From positions 1 through 64,000 of the forward strand of contig NZ_AOIA01000126.1 in assembly GCF_000337695.1 (NCBI RefSeq): a DNA stretch of 64,000 nucleotides, in the 5' to 3' direction. How positions within the stretch are numbered: the first letter of the stretch is position 1; the number at the start of each line of letters is the position of its first letter. Of the stretch, positions 45,617-54,653 are shown piece by piece. Source of the stretch: Natronococcus jeotgali DSM 18795. GTDB taxonomy: Archaea; Halobacteriota; Halobacteria; Halobacteriales; Natrialbaceae. A program made the translations under genes and the position numbers. The notes under the pieces are model-generated. The model saw only the letters and a list, made by a program, of their open reading frames with translations, did no database searches and had not been told where the DNA came from.

Positions 45617-47718
45617 CGCTACTCAACGTCGAAGATCTCAAAGTCACGTACGCGACCGACGACGAAACAGTCCACGCGGTCAACGACGTCTCGTTCAGTA
45701 TCGACGAGGGCGTCAACTACGGCCTCGCCGGCGAGTCCGGGTCCGGGAAATCCACCGTCGCGGAGGCGCTGCTCGGCTTGCTTCCCGGAAACGGAACCGT
45801 CGAGCACGGAACGATCGAGTTCAACGGAACGGACCTCACGTCGCTTTCGGCGGCCGAGCGACGGGACGTCCTCTGGGAGGACATCGCCTACATTCCCCAG
45901 AGCGCGATGGACTCGCTCGACCCCGTGATGTCGACCGGCGATCAGATCGCGCAGGCGATCCACACGCACCGCAACGTTACGGACGCGAAGGCCCGCGACC
46001 GCGTCCGGGAACTGTTCGAGATCGTCGGCCTCGACCCGGACCGGATCGACGACTACCCCCACGAGTTCTCCGGCGGGATGCGCCAGCGGGTCACCATCGC
46101 GATGGCGCTGGCTCTCGAGCCGGACCTGATCATCGCCGACGAGCCGACGACCGGGCTGGACGTCATCGTCCAGGACAAGATCATCGACAAGATCCTCGAG
46201 ATCCAGGAACGGATGGACAGCTCCCTGTTGCTGATCACCCACGAGATCGGCGTCATCGCCGAGACCTGTGACGAGCTGTCGATCCTCTACGGCGGAACGG
46301 TCATGGAACAGGGTAGCGTCGACAACGTGCTGGTCAATCCAACCAACCCCTACACGATGGGATTGAAGAACTCGTTCCCGGAGATCGACGAGGAAGACGA
46401 AGACCCCGTCGCGATCCCGGGCTCGCCGCCGAACCTGAACGGCGAGCCGACGTCCTGCGTGTTCCGGGATCGCTGTCCGTTCGCCACCGACGAGTGTGCG
46501 ACGTCCCACCCCGATCCGGTTGCTCTCCCCAATCGGAACCACCGCTCGGCCTGCCACCGCGTCAAAGAGGCCGCACAGATGCGACAGGCGGCCGACGACC
46601 CGGAGACGTGGGGCATCCCCGACGACGGCAGCGCCGATTCCGATCGCGGTGAAATCATCCTCGAGACGGACGGCCTGAAAAAACACTACGAGCAGAGTCG
46701 CTCGCTGCTGAGCAAGATCCGCGGCGAGGAACCCGACTACGTGAAGGCGGTCGACGGCGTTTCGCTGTCGGTCCGTCGGTCGGAGATCCTCGGGGTCGCC
46801 GGCGAGAGCGGCTGCGGAAAGTCCACGCTCGGCGAGACGATCGCCCTGCTCGAGGATCCGACCGACGGCGAGCTGACGTTCGACGGGGAGCCCTACGAAC
46901 ACTATCAGAACGGGAATCTACAGGAGTTCCGGCGCAAAGTCCAGATCGTCTTCCAGGACCCGTTCGATTCGCTGAATCCCCGCCAAACGGTTCGGAAGCT
47001 CGTCGGCGAACCGCTGACGATCCACGACTACCGCACCGACGAGACGGAGCGAGCGATCGTGGAGACGCTCGAGAAGGTGGGGTTAACCCCCGCCGAGTCG
47101 TTCCTCGATCAGTACCCCCACGAACTCTCGGGGGGCCAACGCCAGCGCGTCGCGGTCGCGAAGGCGCTCGTCCTCGACCCGGATTTCCTCATCTGCGACG
47201 AGCCCGCGTCGATGCTCGACGTCTCGCTGAAGGTCAACCTGCTGAACCTGCTTCGGGGGTTGGCCGATACGGAAGACATCGGGATCGTCTACATCTCCCA
47301 CGATCTGGCGAGTCTGATGCAGGTCTCGGATCGGCTGGCGATCATGTATCTGGGTCGGGTTATCGAGAAAGGGGAGGTCGATCGTATCGCGACCCAGCCG
47401 AAACACCCCTACACGGCGTCGCTGCTTTCGGCCGCGCCCGAAAAGGATCCGACAGCCGATCGGACGCGCGTCCTGCTCGACGGGGAACCGCCGGACCCGG
47501 TCGATCTGCCGTCGGGCTGTGCGTTCGCGCCGCGATGTCCGAAGGCTCGAGACGCCTGCCGGGAGGCCGAACCGGGTATCGAGGAAACCGGCGACGAGGG
47601 TCACCGGGCGGCGTGTTACTTCCCGGAGCGCGACGACGAATCGACCGCTGCGGACGCGGACGGGATCGACGACGGTGAGGTCCCGGCGTCGGCGAACGCC
47701 GACTCGGTACACGACTGA
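45613..47718 (+). CDS. Fused dual ABC ATPase (DppD-DppF type)
   Basis: The 701-residue protein contains two complete ATPase domains. The first (about 1-340) has Walker A GESGSGKST, signature FSGGMRQR and Walker B LIIADEPT. The second (about 355-690) has GESGCGKST, LSGGQRQR and LICDEPA. Each ends with the oligopeptide-type Cys-rich extension (SCVFRDRCPFATDEC; GCAFAPRCPKARDAC), which in relatives binds an iron-sulfur cluster or zinc. In most organisms these are two proteins. The fusion fixes a one-to-one ratio. Confidence 0.92.
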   Translation: MTLLNVEDLKVTYATDDETVHAVNDVSFSIDEGVNYGLAGESGSGKSTVAEALLGLLPGNGTVEHGTIEFNGTDLTSLSAAERRDVLWEDIAYIPQSAMDSLDPVMSTGDQIAQAIHTHRNVTDAKARDRVRELFEIVGLDPDRIDDYPHEFSGGMRQRVTIAMALALEPDLIIADEPTTGLDVIVQDKIIDKILEIQERMDSSLLLITHEIGVIAETCDELSILYGGTVMEQGSVDNVLVNPTNPYTMGLKNSFPEIDEEDEDPVAIPGSPPNLNGEPTSCVFRDRCPFATDECATSHPDPVALPNRNHRSACHRVKEAAQMRQAADDPETWGIPDDGSADSDRGEIILETDGLKKHYEQSRSLLSKIRGEEPDYVKAVDGVSLSVRRSEILGVAGESGCGKSTLGETIALLEDPTDGELTFDGEPYEHYQNGNLQEFRRKVQIVFQDPFDSLNPRQTVRKLVGEPLTIHDYRTDETERAIVETLEKVGLTPAESFLDQYPHELSGGQRQRVAVAKALVLDPDFLICDEPASMLDVSLKVNLLNLLRGLADTEDIGIVYISHDLASLMQVSDRLAIMYLGRVIEKGEVDRIATQPKHPYTASLLSAAPEKDPTADRTRVLLDGEPPDPVDLPSGCAFAPRCPKARDACREAEPGIEETGDEGHRAACYFPERDDESTAADADGIDDGEVPASANADSVHD

Positions 47719-47777
47719 GACCCGCGTTCGGCCTCGAGATCGGGAGCAGCGACTCGTCGCCGCGTCCGGGAGGCCGA

Positions 47778-49307
47778 TCACTCCTCGAGGTCGTCCCCGG
47801 CGCGTCCGCGTCGGCGCAGCCACTCGAGGCCGAGCGCGCCGCCGGCGGCCCCGGCGCCGACCGTAAAGCCGGGCGTGCCGTCGGCGTCCCCGTCGCTACC
47901 GGTCTCGCCCGCGTCGTCGTCCGTCCCGTTTCCGTCGCTCGATCCGTTCTCGTCGCCGCGTTCGTTTTCGGTGTCGTTCCCGGTACCCTCGGAGCCGTCG
48001 ATCGCGTCGTCGTCCGCGCCGCCGTCGCTCGAGTTCCCGTCGTCCTTGTCTGATTCGTCGCTCCCTTCCCCGTCGCTCGAGTCCTCCTGATCGGTCTCGG
48101 TCTCGTCTTCGGGCTCGGCTCCCTCCCAGTCGTCCGGCCGAATCGCGACGAGGTCGGTGCCACGGGGAACGTAGATCGCGTCGTTCTCGACGACGAGGTA
48201 GTCGGCGTCGGCGCCGTCGTTCCAGTTCTCTCCGTCGTCGAACACGAAGCGCCACCGCTCGTCGCCGTTCTCGAGGTCGAAGCCGACGACGGCATCGTCC
48301 GTCTCGGGGCCCGGGGTCGAGTGCGTGACGACGACGGTGTCCCCGACAATCACGGGCAACCCGTGGGTGTACGCGCCGTCGTGGCTCCACCCCGCGGTCG
48401 CGTCCGACCCGCCGATCGCGGTCGCTCCGACCTGGTAGCGGCCCTGCGTGACCGCGACGCCGTCGGCGGCGGCGGTGACGTAGGCGTCGCTGAGGAGCGC
48501 TCCGGTTTCCTTGGTCTCGGCGTCGAAGACGTAGACTCCCTCGTGGCTGTTGTTCTGGATCAGCAGCGTCCGCTCGGTCGCCGAGAGCGCGGCCGTTCCG
48601 GCGTCGACCGGACCGCTCCACCGGGTCTCGCCGGTCTCGGGGTCGAGCTCGGCCAGCCCGTCGGAACCGGTTCCCTCGAGGACCGCCCAGATCGCGCCGT
48701 TCGCCGCGACGATCCCGGACGGGTGCGTCCGGAACGGCATGGACCGTCCGTTGACGCTGACTGCGTCCAGCTCCCAGCGGTGCGTGCCGTCGCTCGCGTC
48801 GAACGCGTACAGCGAGCCCGCCGCGAGGACGTACGCGGTCCCGTACCCGAGCAGCGGCGCGGCGACCTCCTCGCCGGACTCGACCGACCGCGACCACCGC
48901 ACGTCCCCGGTCCCCGCCTCGAGCGCGACGAGTTCCGCGCCCCCGGCGTAGACGGTATCCCCCGCGACGGCCAGCTCGGGGCTCGTTCCGTCGATTTCGG
49001 TCTCCCACTCGAGCGACCCGGTGGCCGCGTCAAGCGCGCGGACGGTCTCCCCGCCGAGGTAGACGGTGCCGTCGACGACGACCGGTTCGCGGCCGCCGTC
49101 GTACCGCCAGGCGACGGTCTCGGGCGCGTCGATCGAGCGTGCGGAGACGCGGCGAGCGTTCCGGGCCCCCCCGTCGCTCGCCGACCAGCCGTCGGCCTCG
49201 ACGAACGCCAGTTCGTCGGTGCGTTTACGCTTCCCGGCGGCGAGCCCGGTTCCGACCGCGAAGAGCGCACCAGTCGCGAGCACGGAGCGGCGATTCCAGT
49301 TTTCCAT
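47778..49307 (-). CDS. PGF-CTERM surface protein with PQQ-like beta-propeller, paralogue 3
   Basis: The 509-residue protein has a Tat-type signal (MENWNRRSVLATGALFAVG), propeller repeats (about 50-370; for example GTVYLGGETVRALDAATGSL and GSLYAFDASDGTHRWELDA), an acidic low-complexity linker of about 95 residues and the tail GTPGFTVGAGAAGGALGLEW plus RRRGR. It is about 75 residues shorter than the two paralogues at 25516 and 28788, with differences in both propeller and linker. The start at 49307 is preferred over an ATG nine codons upstream because it puts the twin arginines at the usual distance. Confidence 0.82.
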   Translation of the reverse strand: MENWNRRSVLATGALFAVGTGLAAGKRKRTDELAFVEADGWSASDGGARNARRVSARSIDAPETVAWRYDGGREPVVVDGTVYLGGETVRALDAATGSLEWETEIDGTSPELAVAGDTVYAGGAELVALEAGTGDVRWSRSVESGEEVAAPLLGYGTAYVLAAGSLYAFDASDGTHRWELDAVSVNGRSMPFRTHPSGIVAANGAIWAVLEGTGSDGLAELDPETGETRWSGPVDAGTAALSATERTLLIQNNSHEGVYVFDAETKETGALLSDAYVTAAADGVAVTQGRYQVGATAIGGSDATAGWSHDGAYTHGLPVIVGDTVVVTHSTPGPETDDAVVGFDLENGDERWRFVFDDGENWNDGADADYLVVENDAIYVPRGTDLVAIRPDDWEGAEPEDETETDQEDSSDGEGSDESDKDDGNSSDGGADDDAIDGSEGTGNDTENERGDENGSSDGNGTDDDAGETGSDGDADGTPGFTVGAGAAGGALGLEWLRRRGRAGDDLEE

Positions 49308-49635
49308 ACCTGTTCGAATCGGCGGACGGCGCATTACTATCGACCGAATATATCAACGTTGCTTATTCTACAACTGTGGTGAACGAACGCGGTTTCGGCG
49401 TGCAATCGGGACAGCGACTCGATATATCGCGCGTACGCGGTTCGCTCTCGAGGCGGTCGTCCGACGACGCCGGTGCAGACTCGAGGGAGACGACGGCGTC
49501 CGCTGGGGATCTAACGAGAACCCAAGGGGAACCTAGCCGGTGGCTAAGCGGCCGCCAGCGGGGCGGGAGGACCGAGCGCGGAACCCGTTCTCCACGGGTG
49601 CGCTCGGAGTACTCGCCCGGTCGCTCGAGAATCGG
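49308..49635. other. Intergenic region upstream of the propeller gene
   Basis: A TATA-like GATATATTC on the minus strand at about 49345-49355 should serve the propeller gene. The remainder up to the hydrolase stop shows nothing recognisable. Confidence 0.4.
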
Positions 49636-50571
49636 TCAGTCGTGCTCGAGGGCGTCGGAGAGATCGTCCCCGACGGCAGCGATCGCCTCGCGAGCGCGAT
49701 CGACGTCTCGCATCGTCATGAAGCCGTGTATCATGGCCTCGTAGTTCCGGTAGCGCGTGGCGACGCCGTCGCCGACGAACTGTTCGGCGTAGGCCCGCCC
49801 GCCGTCTCGCAGCGGGTCGAACCCCGCGGTGACGACCGTCGCGGGCGCGACGCCCGAGACGTCCCCGGCGTTCGTCGGGTCGGCGTACGGGTTGCGCTCG
49901 TGGACGTCGCTTTCGTAGTAGCAGCTCCGGAACCACTCCATGTCCTCGGCCTCGAGGACGATCCCGGCGTGGTCCCGAACCGAGGGCTGGTCCGCCTCGA
50001 TGCCGACGCTGGGGTACAGCAACGCCTGATACTCGATCTCGGGGCCGTCTCGCTCGGCGGCCATGAGCGCGGCGACGGCGGCGAGGGCTCCGCCGGCGGA
50101 GTCACCCGCGACGGCGATCCGTCCGTTCCCGGCGACCGCGTCGGGGTGTGCGGCCGTCCACTCGACGGCGGCGTAGGCGTCCTCGACCGCCGCGGGGAAG
50201 GGGTTCTCGGGGGCGAGCCGGTAGTCGACGGAGAGAACGGCACAGTCGCTCTCGCGGGTGAGCCGTCGGCACAGCCAGTCGTGGGTCGCGATGCTGCCCA
50301 GGACGTAGCCGCCGCCGTGGAAGAACACGACCGTGGGGAAGGGACCGTCCGCGTTCGGGAGGTAGAGTCGGACGTCGAGGTCCCCCGCGGGTCCGGGGAT
50401 CGTGCCGTCCACCGTCTTCCCGACGCTCGGCGGGGATCTGTTCTGGTACCACATCGTCGCCCGAGCGAGGAGTCGGACGACCTTCAGGCCGCGGCGACTG
50501 CGCGGGAGCGAGAACCGCTCCTGGCGCTCGAGGGCCTCCTTCGCCTGCGGATCGATCCGATCGGCTTGCAT
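49636..50571 (-). CDS. Alpha/beta hydrolase (hormone-sensitive lipase-like esterase)
   Basis: The 311-residue protein has the oxyanion motif HGGG (85-88) and nucleophile motif GDSAGG (Ser158). YRLAPENPFPAA and a C-terminal MIHGF with the catalytic His complete the HSL-family pattern; the acid is probably Asp in GFDPLRDG. Members hydrolyse short-chain esters in the cytoplasm; no signal peptide is present. The physiological substrate is unknown. Confidence 0.88.
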   Translation of the reverse strand: MQADRIDPQAKEALERQERFSLPRSRRGLKVVRLLARATMWYQNRSPPSVGKTVDGTIPGPAGDLDVRLYLPNADGPFPTVVFFHGGGYVLGSIATHDWLCRRLTRESDCAVLSVDYRLAPENPFPAAVEDAYAAVEWTAAHPDAVAGNGRIAVAGDSAGGALAAVAALMAAERDGPEIEYQALLYPSVGIEADQPSVRDHAGIVLEAEDMEWFRSCYYESDVHERNPYADPTNAGDVSGVAPATVVTAGFDPLRDGGRAYAEQFVGDGVATRYRNYEAMIHGFMTMRDVDRAREAIAAVGDDLSDALEHD

Positions 50572-50744
50572 ACCGGACGATTCGGAGAGCCGAACGAAGG
50601 CGTTTTGATTCGAAGCGCGGTACGTGTCGGTCTTCTCGTCCGTCGTCCGAACGGTCGACGGGCGGTCCGCGACGTGAATTTACGGTCGGTTAAACCCGCA
50701 TTAGCTCCCTCCTAGCTATAGTCAATCAGAATGAAACTCAGATT

Positions 50745-51362
50745 ATGAGATACACAGGACACGTCTCCCGACGCCAGACGCTGAGGCTCACCGCGGGAAC
50801 GGCGACGACTGCTCTCGTCGCTGGCTGCCTCGGCGGTTCCGAGACGAGCGGCGAAGACGAGCGAGCCGACGGCGACTCAAGCGGGGACGGCGACGAAGAT
50901 CCGGCGGGAGAGCCCGACGCCGACGGTCCGACGGGAGGACCCGACGACGGCGACGAAAACGAGACGGAACGCACGAACGCCACCGAGGCGGACGAGGAAC
51001 GCGACACCCCGACCGGCGGCGAAGCGTGGACGGGCGTGGAGGAGATCGTGCTGAGCGCCACGACCGCCGGATGGACGGGGATCGAACCGAAGCGTATCGA
51101 GGGCGAGACAAATCCGGCGCTCGTGCTCGCGCCGGGGCGAGAGTACGTCCTCACCTGGAAGAACGCGGACGGGCAACCGCACAACGTCGAGATCTGGGAC
51201 GACAACGGCGAGGTCGTCGACGACTACGAAACCGAACTAATGGCAACTGAGGGAGCGACGCAGTCGCTCGAGATCGAGGCGGACGAGCGAATGGCCGAGT
51301 ACGTCTGCGAGATCCACGCCGATTGGGGGCAGTGCGGACGCATCGAAATCGAACGTCCGTAA
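50745..51362 (+). CDS. Cupredoxin-like lipoprotein with possible Gln axial ligand
   Basis: The 205-residue protein has a Tat signal with lipobox (ALVAGCLGG, Cys28), an acidic linker and a C-terminal plastocyanin-like domain (about 100-205). Copper ligands are His146 (QPHNVEIW), Cys188 and His191 in YVCEIHADWGQCG. The position of the usual axial Met (Cys+8) is Gln196, as in stellacyanins. It would carry electrons at the outer membrane face. The start is supported by a TATA-like AGCTATAG about 28 bp upstream, predicting a leaderless message. A five-codon ATG frame at 50731 ends in an ATGA overlapping the start. Confidence 0.8.
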   Translation: MRYTGHVSRRQTLRLTAGTATTALVAGCLGGSETSGEDERADGDSSGDGDEDPAGEPDADGPTGGPDDGDENETERTNATEADEERDTPTGGEAWTGVEEIVLSATTAGWTGIEPKRIEGETNPALVLAPGREYVLTWKNADGQPHNVEIWDDNGEVVDDYETELMATEGATQSLEIEADERMAEYVCEIHADWGQCGRIEIERP

Positions 51363-51573
51363 ATCGCCTCGGGGTCGAGTGGTTCGAGAGAGTGACGCCT
51401 CCGGGTGGCCTTTCGCCTCCGTTTTGCCTGCGGCGGAGCTACTGCAAGACGAGTGGAACGCTCGAGGGAAGCTCGCCCGTCTCGAGCGCTCGTGCGGTGG
51501 TTTCTGGGGTTCGGTCGGTTTATCGCCGGAGTTGAACCAGAAACTTATACGGGAAGGGCGCCAAACGTTCCCA

Positions 51574-51666
51574 GGGACGGAGGGGGACTCGCGTCGGGTC
51601 ACGTCGGTTTCTGACACACCCCGTCTGTGTCCCTCGCGTCGAGAAACCCTCGGTCCCGTCTTTTTC
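51574..51666 (+). ncRNA. Candidate structured small RNA with terminator-like T-run
   Basis: A TATA-like CTTATA (51544-51549) lies about 25 bp ahead of GGGACGGAGGG (51574-51584), which pairs with CCCTCGGTCCC (51647-51657) at 10 of 11 positions. Inside, GGTTTCT (51606-51612) can pair with AGAAACC (51642-51648), sharing two bases with the outer stem, and GACACA (51613-51618) pairs with TGTGTC (51626-51631) around a 7-base loop. A T5 run follows at 51661-51665. The promoter spacing, nested stems and T-run together suggest a transcribed RNA of about 90 nt. No known family was recognised. Confidence 0.35.
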
Positions 51667-51708
51667 GAGTAGCACGTTGAAAGTACCGTCTGCCATCAGT
51701 TCGTGACA

Positions 51709-51742
51709 GTCGGCCCGTGGCCTTTCCACGCGGGCACCCGAC
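51709..51742 (+). repeat. GC-rich hairpin downstream of the RNA candidate
   Basis: GTCGG pairs with CCGAC at the base and CCCG/TGG pair with CGGG/CCA inside with small bulges, around a CCTTT loop. It may be part of a larger RNA or a separate element. Confidence 0.3.
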
Positions 51743-52382
51743 GGTCGCCAGGTTCGCGTTCGAGGTGCGAGTCCCTCTCGAGTCGCGCCGAGAGAGCGTC
51801 GTCACTCCGCCAGACACGTATTATCTTGCTTATGATAGGGTACTATACGACCAGGAATATAGTTTAGAATTGGGACTACTAGGAATTATCGTGGTAATAG
51901 ACGCGGAAGTTCCGTGTCCGGACGATCCGCGGTATTCATCGATCTGTCGGCCGTTATTGGTCGTCCGGACGTGTACGCGTTACGCGATCTTCGGGTAGCC
52001 GAGAGGATCGATCCGAACCCGTAAAGGCGGCTCATTACTGCCTGAAGACTCGAGTTTTGACTACGAGTTTTCAAATCATGGGGTTCCTGACTGCCTTGGT
52101 TCGTTCTCTATAATAATGTGGTATACATACATAACTATATCGCCATCAGAGCGATATTTGTTATCAGTTACCATATGTCTGTCCAGACTCCGACTCGATC
52201 GGGTTCGATCGGCGGGGGCGTCCCCGCTCGAGCGTCGAACCGAGCGGTACCGGGACGTCTACCGCACGGATCGTTCTTCGTCGACATCTCGAGCAGGTCT
52301 CGGGGATCTCGCTGGCGGCGGCCCTGACTGCGGATCTTCCTGATCGTTCCGGAGACAACGTGACATATCGCCAATGTCCACT

Positions 52383-52393
52383 ATTATTATATA
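52383..52393 (+). promoter_or_regulatory. TATA-like box of the liv operon
   Basis: ATTATTATATA precedes the ATG at 52425 by about 32-42 bp, so the transcript should have a leader of only a few bases. Confidence 0.5.
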
Positions 52394-52424
52394 CGTGCCC
52401 TTCTCACTAATAGCCTAGAGCGTA

Positions 52425-53741
52425 ATGGCTGGTAATACCACACGCATGGCTGGCAAGCCGTGCACGGACGACGTCCAGAACGGTCGAAACGGACTCGATC
52501 GACGAACCTTCTTGAAGGGGGCTGCGGGGGGAGCAGCGGTAACGACCGTCGCCGGGTGTCTCGGCGGTGGCGACGACACGATCTCCCTGGGTGCACTGTA
52601 CATCTTTTCCGGCTTCGGATCGCTGTACGGCGAGGAGGCCGAACGCGGGTACGAACTCGCGGTCGAGGAGATCAACAACGACGGCGGGATCGACGGACAG
52701 GACGTCGAGATTATCTCGCGCGACACTGAGGGCGATCCGAACGCGGGAATCCGGCAGATGACGAGCCTGATCGAGGAAGAGAACGTCGACGGACTCTTCG
52801 GACTCGACAGCAGTTCCGTCGCTCAATCAATAGCGCCGCAGGTACAAGAGTATCAGATGCCGCTGATGGCGACCCACGCGGCGACGCCGTTTCTGACGTC
52901 GCCCGAGGGTGAACACGACAACTCGGTTGGGAACGAGTGGGTGTTCCGCAACTCCAATAGCCTCAGCCACGACATGTACGGCGCGGCGCAAGTCGCCGCG
53001 ACCCTGGAACTCGACGAGTGGGCAACGATCGGACCGGACTACGCGTTCGGGTACGAGACGTGGGATTACTTCCAGGCGTACTGCGAGGGAATCGGCGTCG
53101 ACACGGCGTTCACCGAGGAACAGTTCCCGGCGCTCGAGGAGAGCGACTACAGTCCCTACATCAGTTCGATTCTCGACGCGGAGCCCGACGGCGTGATTAC
53201 CCCGCTGTGGGGTTCGGACCTGACGACGTTCCTGGGACAGGCCGAGCAGTCGGGTTGGTTCGACGAGATCGAGTACACGCTGTTCAGCGTCGGGATGGGT
53301 ACGGACCTCCCGGCGGACGGATCGCCGCTTCCGGAGGGAGAGCTCGCATCCACGCGCTACGACCCGTTCGAACCCGATACCGAGGAAAACAACGAGTTCC
53401 GCGAGACGTACGTCGAGGAGTACGACACGTTGCCGACGTACAACGCGGAGGGCGCGTACCGGGCGGTCTACCTGTACCGGAACGCGATCGAGGAGGCGGG
53501 TACCAACGCCGACGAGATCCGGAGTACGTTCGAGGAGAGCGAGCACACGGGCCCGGTCGGCGAGTACGCGTTCGCGCCGGAAACGAATCAGGCGACGGTG
53601 CCGGCGATCTGGGGCGAAGTCAGCTACGACGACGAGTACGAGAGCAACGTCCTCGACTCGCTCGAGGTGTCCGACCCGTCGCCCGAAGAGATGCAACAGG
53701 CGCTCGAGGACGCCGGCTCGGACCTTCCGACGGGAGTCTGA
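52425..53741 (+). CDS. Branched-chain-type ABC substrate-binding lipoprotein
   Basis: The 438-residue protein has a Tat signal with lipobox (LDRRTFLKGAAGGA ... VAGCLGG) and a LivJ/AmiC-type periplasmic-binding fold. GYELAVEEINNDGGIDGQDV, SSSVAQSIAPQVQEYQMPLM and GYETWDYFQAYCE are the visible family segments. Such proteins bind branched-chain amino acids, amides, urea or aromatic and aliphatic acids. The ligand cannot be read, but the following CoA ligase and acyl-CoA dehydrogenase suggest a carboxylic acid. It is the first gene of a five-gene transporter followed by the ligase. Confidence 0.88.
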   Translation: MAGNTTRMAGKPCTDDVQNGRNGLDRRTFLKGAAGGAAVTTVAGCLGGGDDTISLGALYIFSGFGSLYGEEAERGYELAVEEINNDGGIDGQDVEIISRDTEGDPNAGIRQMTSLIEEENVDGLFGLDSSSVAQSIAPQVQEYQMPLMATHAATPFLTSPEGEHDNSVGNEWVFRNSNSLSHDMYGAAQVAATLELDEWATIGPDYAFGYETWDYFQAYCEGIGVDTAFTEEQFPALEESDYSPYISSILDAEPDGVITPLWGSDLTTFLGQAEQSGWFDEIEYTLFSVGMGTDLPADGSPLPEGELASTRYDPFEPDTEENNEFRETYVEEYDTLPTYNAEGAYRAVYLYRNAIEEAGTNADEIRSTFEESEHTGPVGEYAFAPETNQATVPAIWGEVSYDDEYESNVLDSLEVSDPSPEEMQQALEDAGSDLPTGV

Positions 53742-53765
53742 ACGACGAATCGCACCTATCCACCA

Positions 53766-54653
53766 ATGATCAGTACACTATCGTTCGTTAGCGTATCGGA
53801 CCTGGTGATCGGGCTGAGCCTCGGGAGTCGATTGTTCCTCATCGCCGTCGGGCTGAGTCTTATCTTCGGCGTCCTGGGGGTACTCAACTTCGCTCACGGG
53901 GCACTGTACATGATCGGCGCGTACCTCGCGCTCGCGTTCACCACCCAGGTAATCGACAACTTCTGGATCGGCGTCGTAGCCGGTGCGATCGGCGTCGGCG
54001 TTATCGGCGTTTTGATCGAAGTTGGGACGATCAGACCCTTGTACGACAGGGTCGAAGCCGACCTCGATCAGCTGATCGTCACGTTCGGCTTCGTCCTCGT
54101 GATCCACGAGGTGGTTCGGTTCGTCTGGGGATCCCAGCCGTACTCGACCCCGGCGCCGGACGCGCTCGCGTTCTCGGTGTCGGTGTCCGGAAGCACGTTC
54201 AGCGCCTATCGACTGTTCGTTATCGTCGCGGCGCTCGTCGTGATGGCCGCCCTCTGGCTGTTTATCAGGAGGACGTACTTCGGGGCGCTCGTGAGGGGGA
54301 CGTCCTCCGATCGCGAGATGGCGTCGATGCTCGGCGTCGACGTTCCGCGGTTGTACACCGGCGTGTTTTTCCTGGGCAGTTTCCTGGCGGGACTCGGCGG
54401 AGCGCTCTCGGCGCCGCTTCAGTCGACCAGCCCGGCGTTGGGCGAACAGGTCATCATCGACGCGTTCATCATCGTCGTCATCGGCGGCCTCGGATCGATG
54501 TTCGGCGCGTTCGTCGGCGCGATGTTCGTCGGGCTGATGCAGGCGATCGGACCGAGCTTCATCGCGGCCGGACACATCGCGATTCCCTTCCTCGCGATGG
54601 TTCTCGTTCTGCTGGTTCGACCGGAGGGGCTGTTCGGAGGGTTAGGAGAATGA
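53766..54653 (+). CDS. LivH-type ABC permease
   Basis: The 295-residue protein has eight or so membrane segments, with the GLSLIFGVLGVLNFAHGALY N-terminal and GTSSDREMASMLGVDVPRLY coupling segments of LivH proteins. It forms a heterodimeric channel with the next product. It is 24 bp from the binding-protein gene and overlaps the LivM gene. Confidence 0.9.
   Translation: MISTLSFVSVSDLVIGLSLGSRLFLIAVGLSLIFGVLGVLNFAHGALYMIGAYLALAFTTQVIDNFWIGVVAGAIGVGVIGVLIEVGTIRPLYDRVEADLDQLIVTFGFVLVIHEVVRFVWGSQPYSTPAPDALAFSVSVSGSTFSAYRLFVIVAALVVMAALWLFIRRTYFGALVRGTSSDREMASMLGVDVPRLYTGVFFLGSFLAGLGGALSAPLQSTSPALGEQVIIDAFIIVVIGGLGSMFGAFVGAMFVGLMQAIGPSFIAAGHIAIPFLAMVLVLLVRPEGLFGGLGE

Larger units (their letters stand above)
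51363..52424. other. Long non-coding region between the cupredoxin gene and the liv operon
   Basis: The 1.06 kb stretch contains the candidate structured RNA (51574-51666), a second hairpin (51709-51742) and AT-rich segments (51830-51900, 52080-52170). No open frame has convincing protein composition. A minus-strand frame at 51520-51729 (reading CHELMADGTFNVLLEKDG) looks somewhat protein-like but overlaps the RNA candidate and has no start context. Confidence 0.45.

Noticed and set aside
50731-50748. Five-codon ATG frame overlapping the cupredoxin start.
   Set aside because: The TATA-like box places transcription start at about 50742, after this ATG, so it is probably not transcribed.
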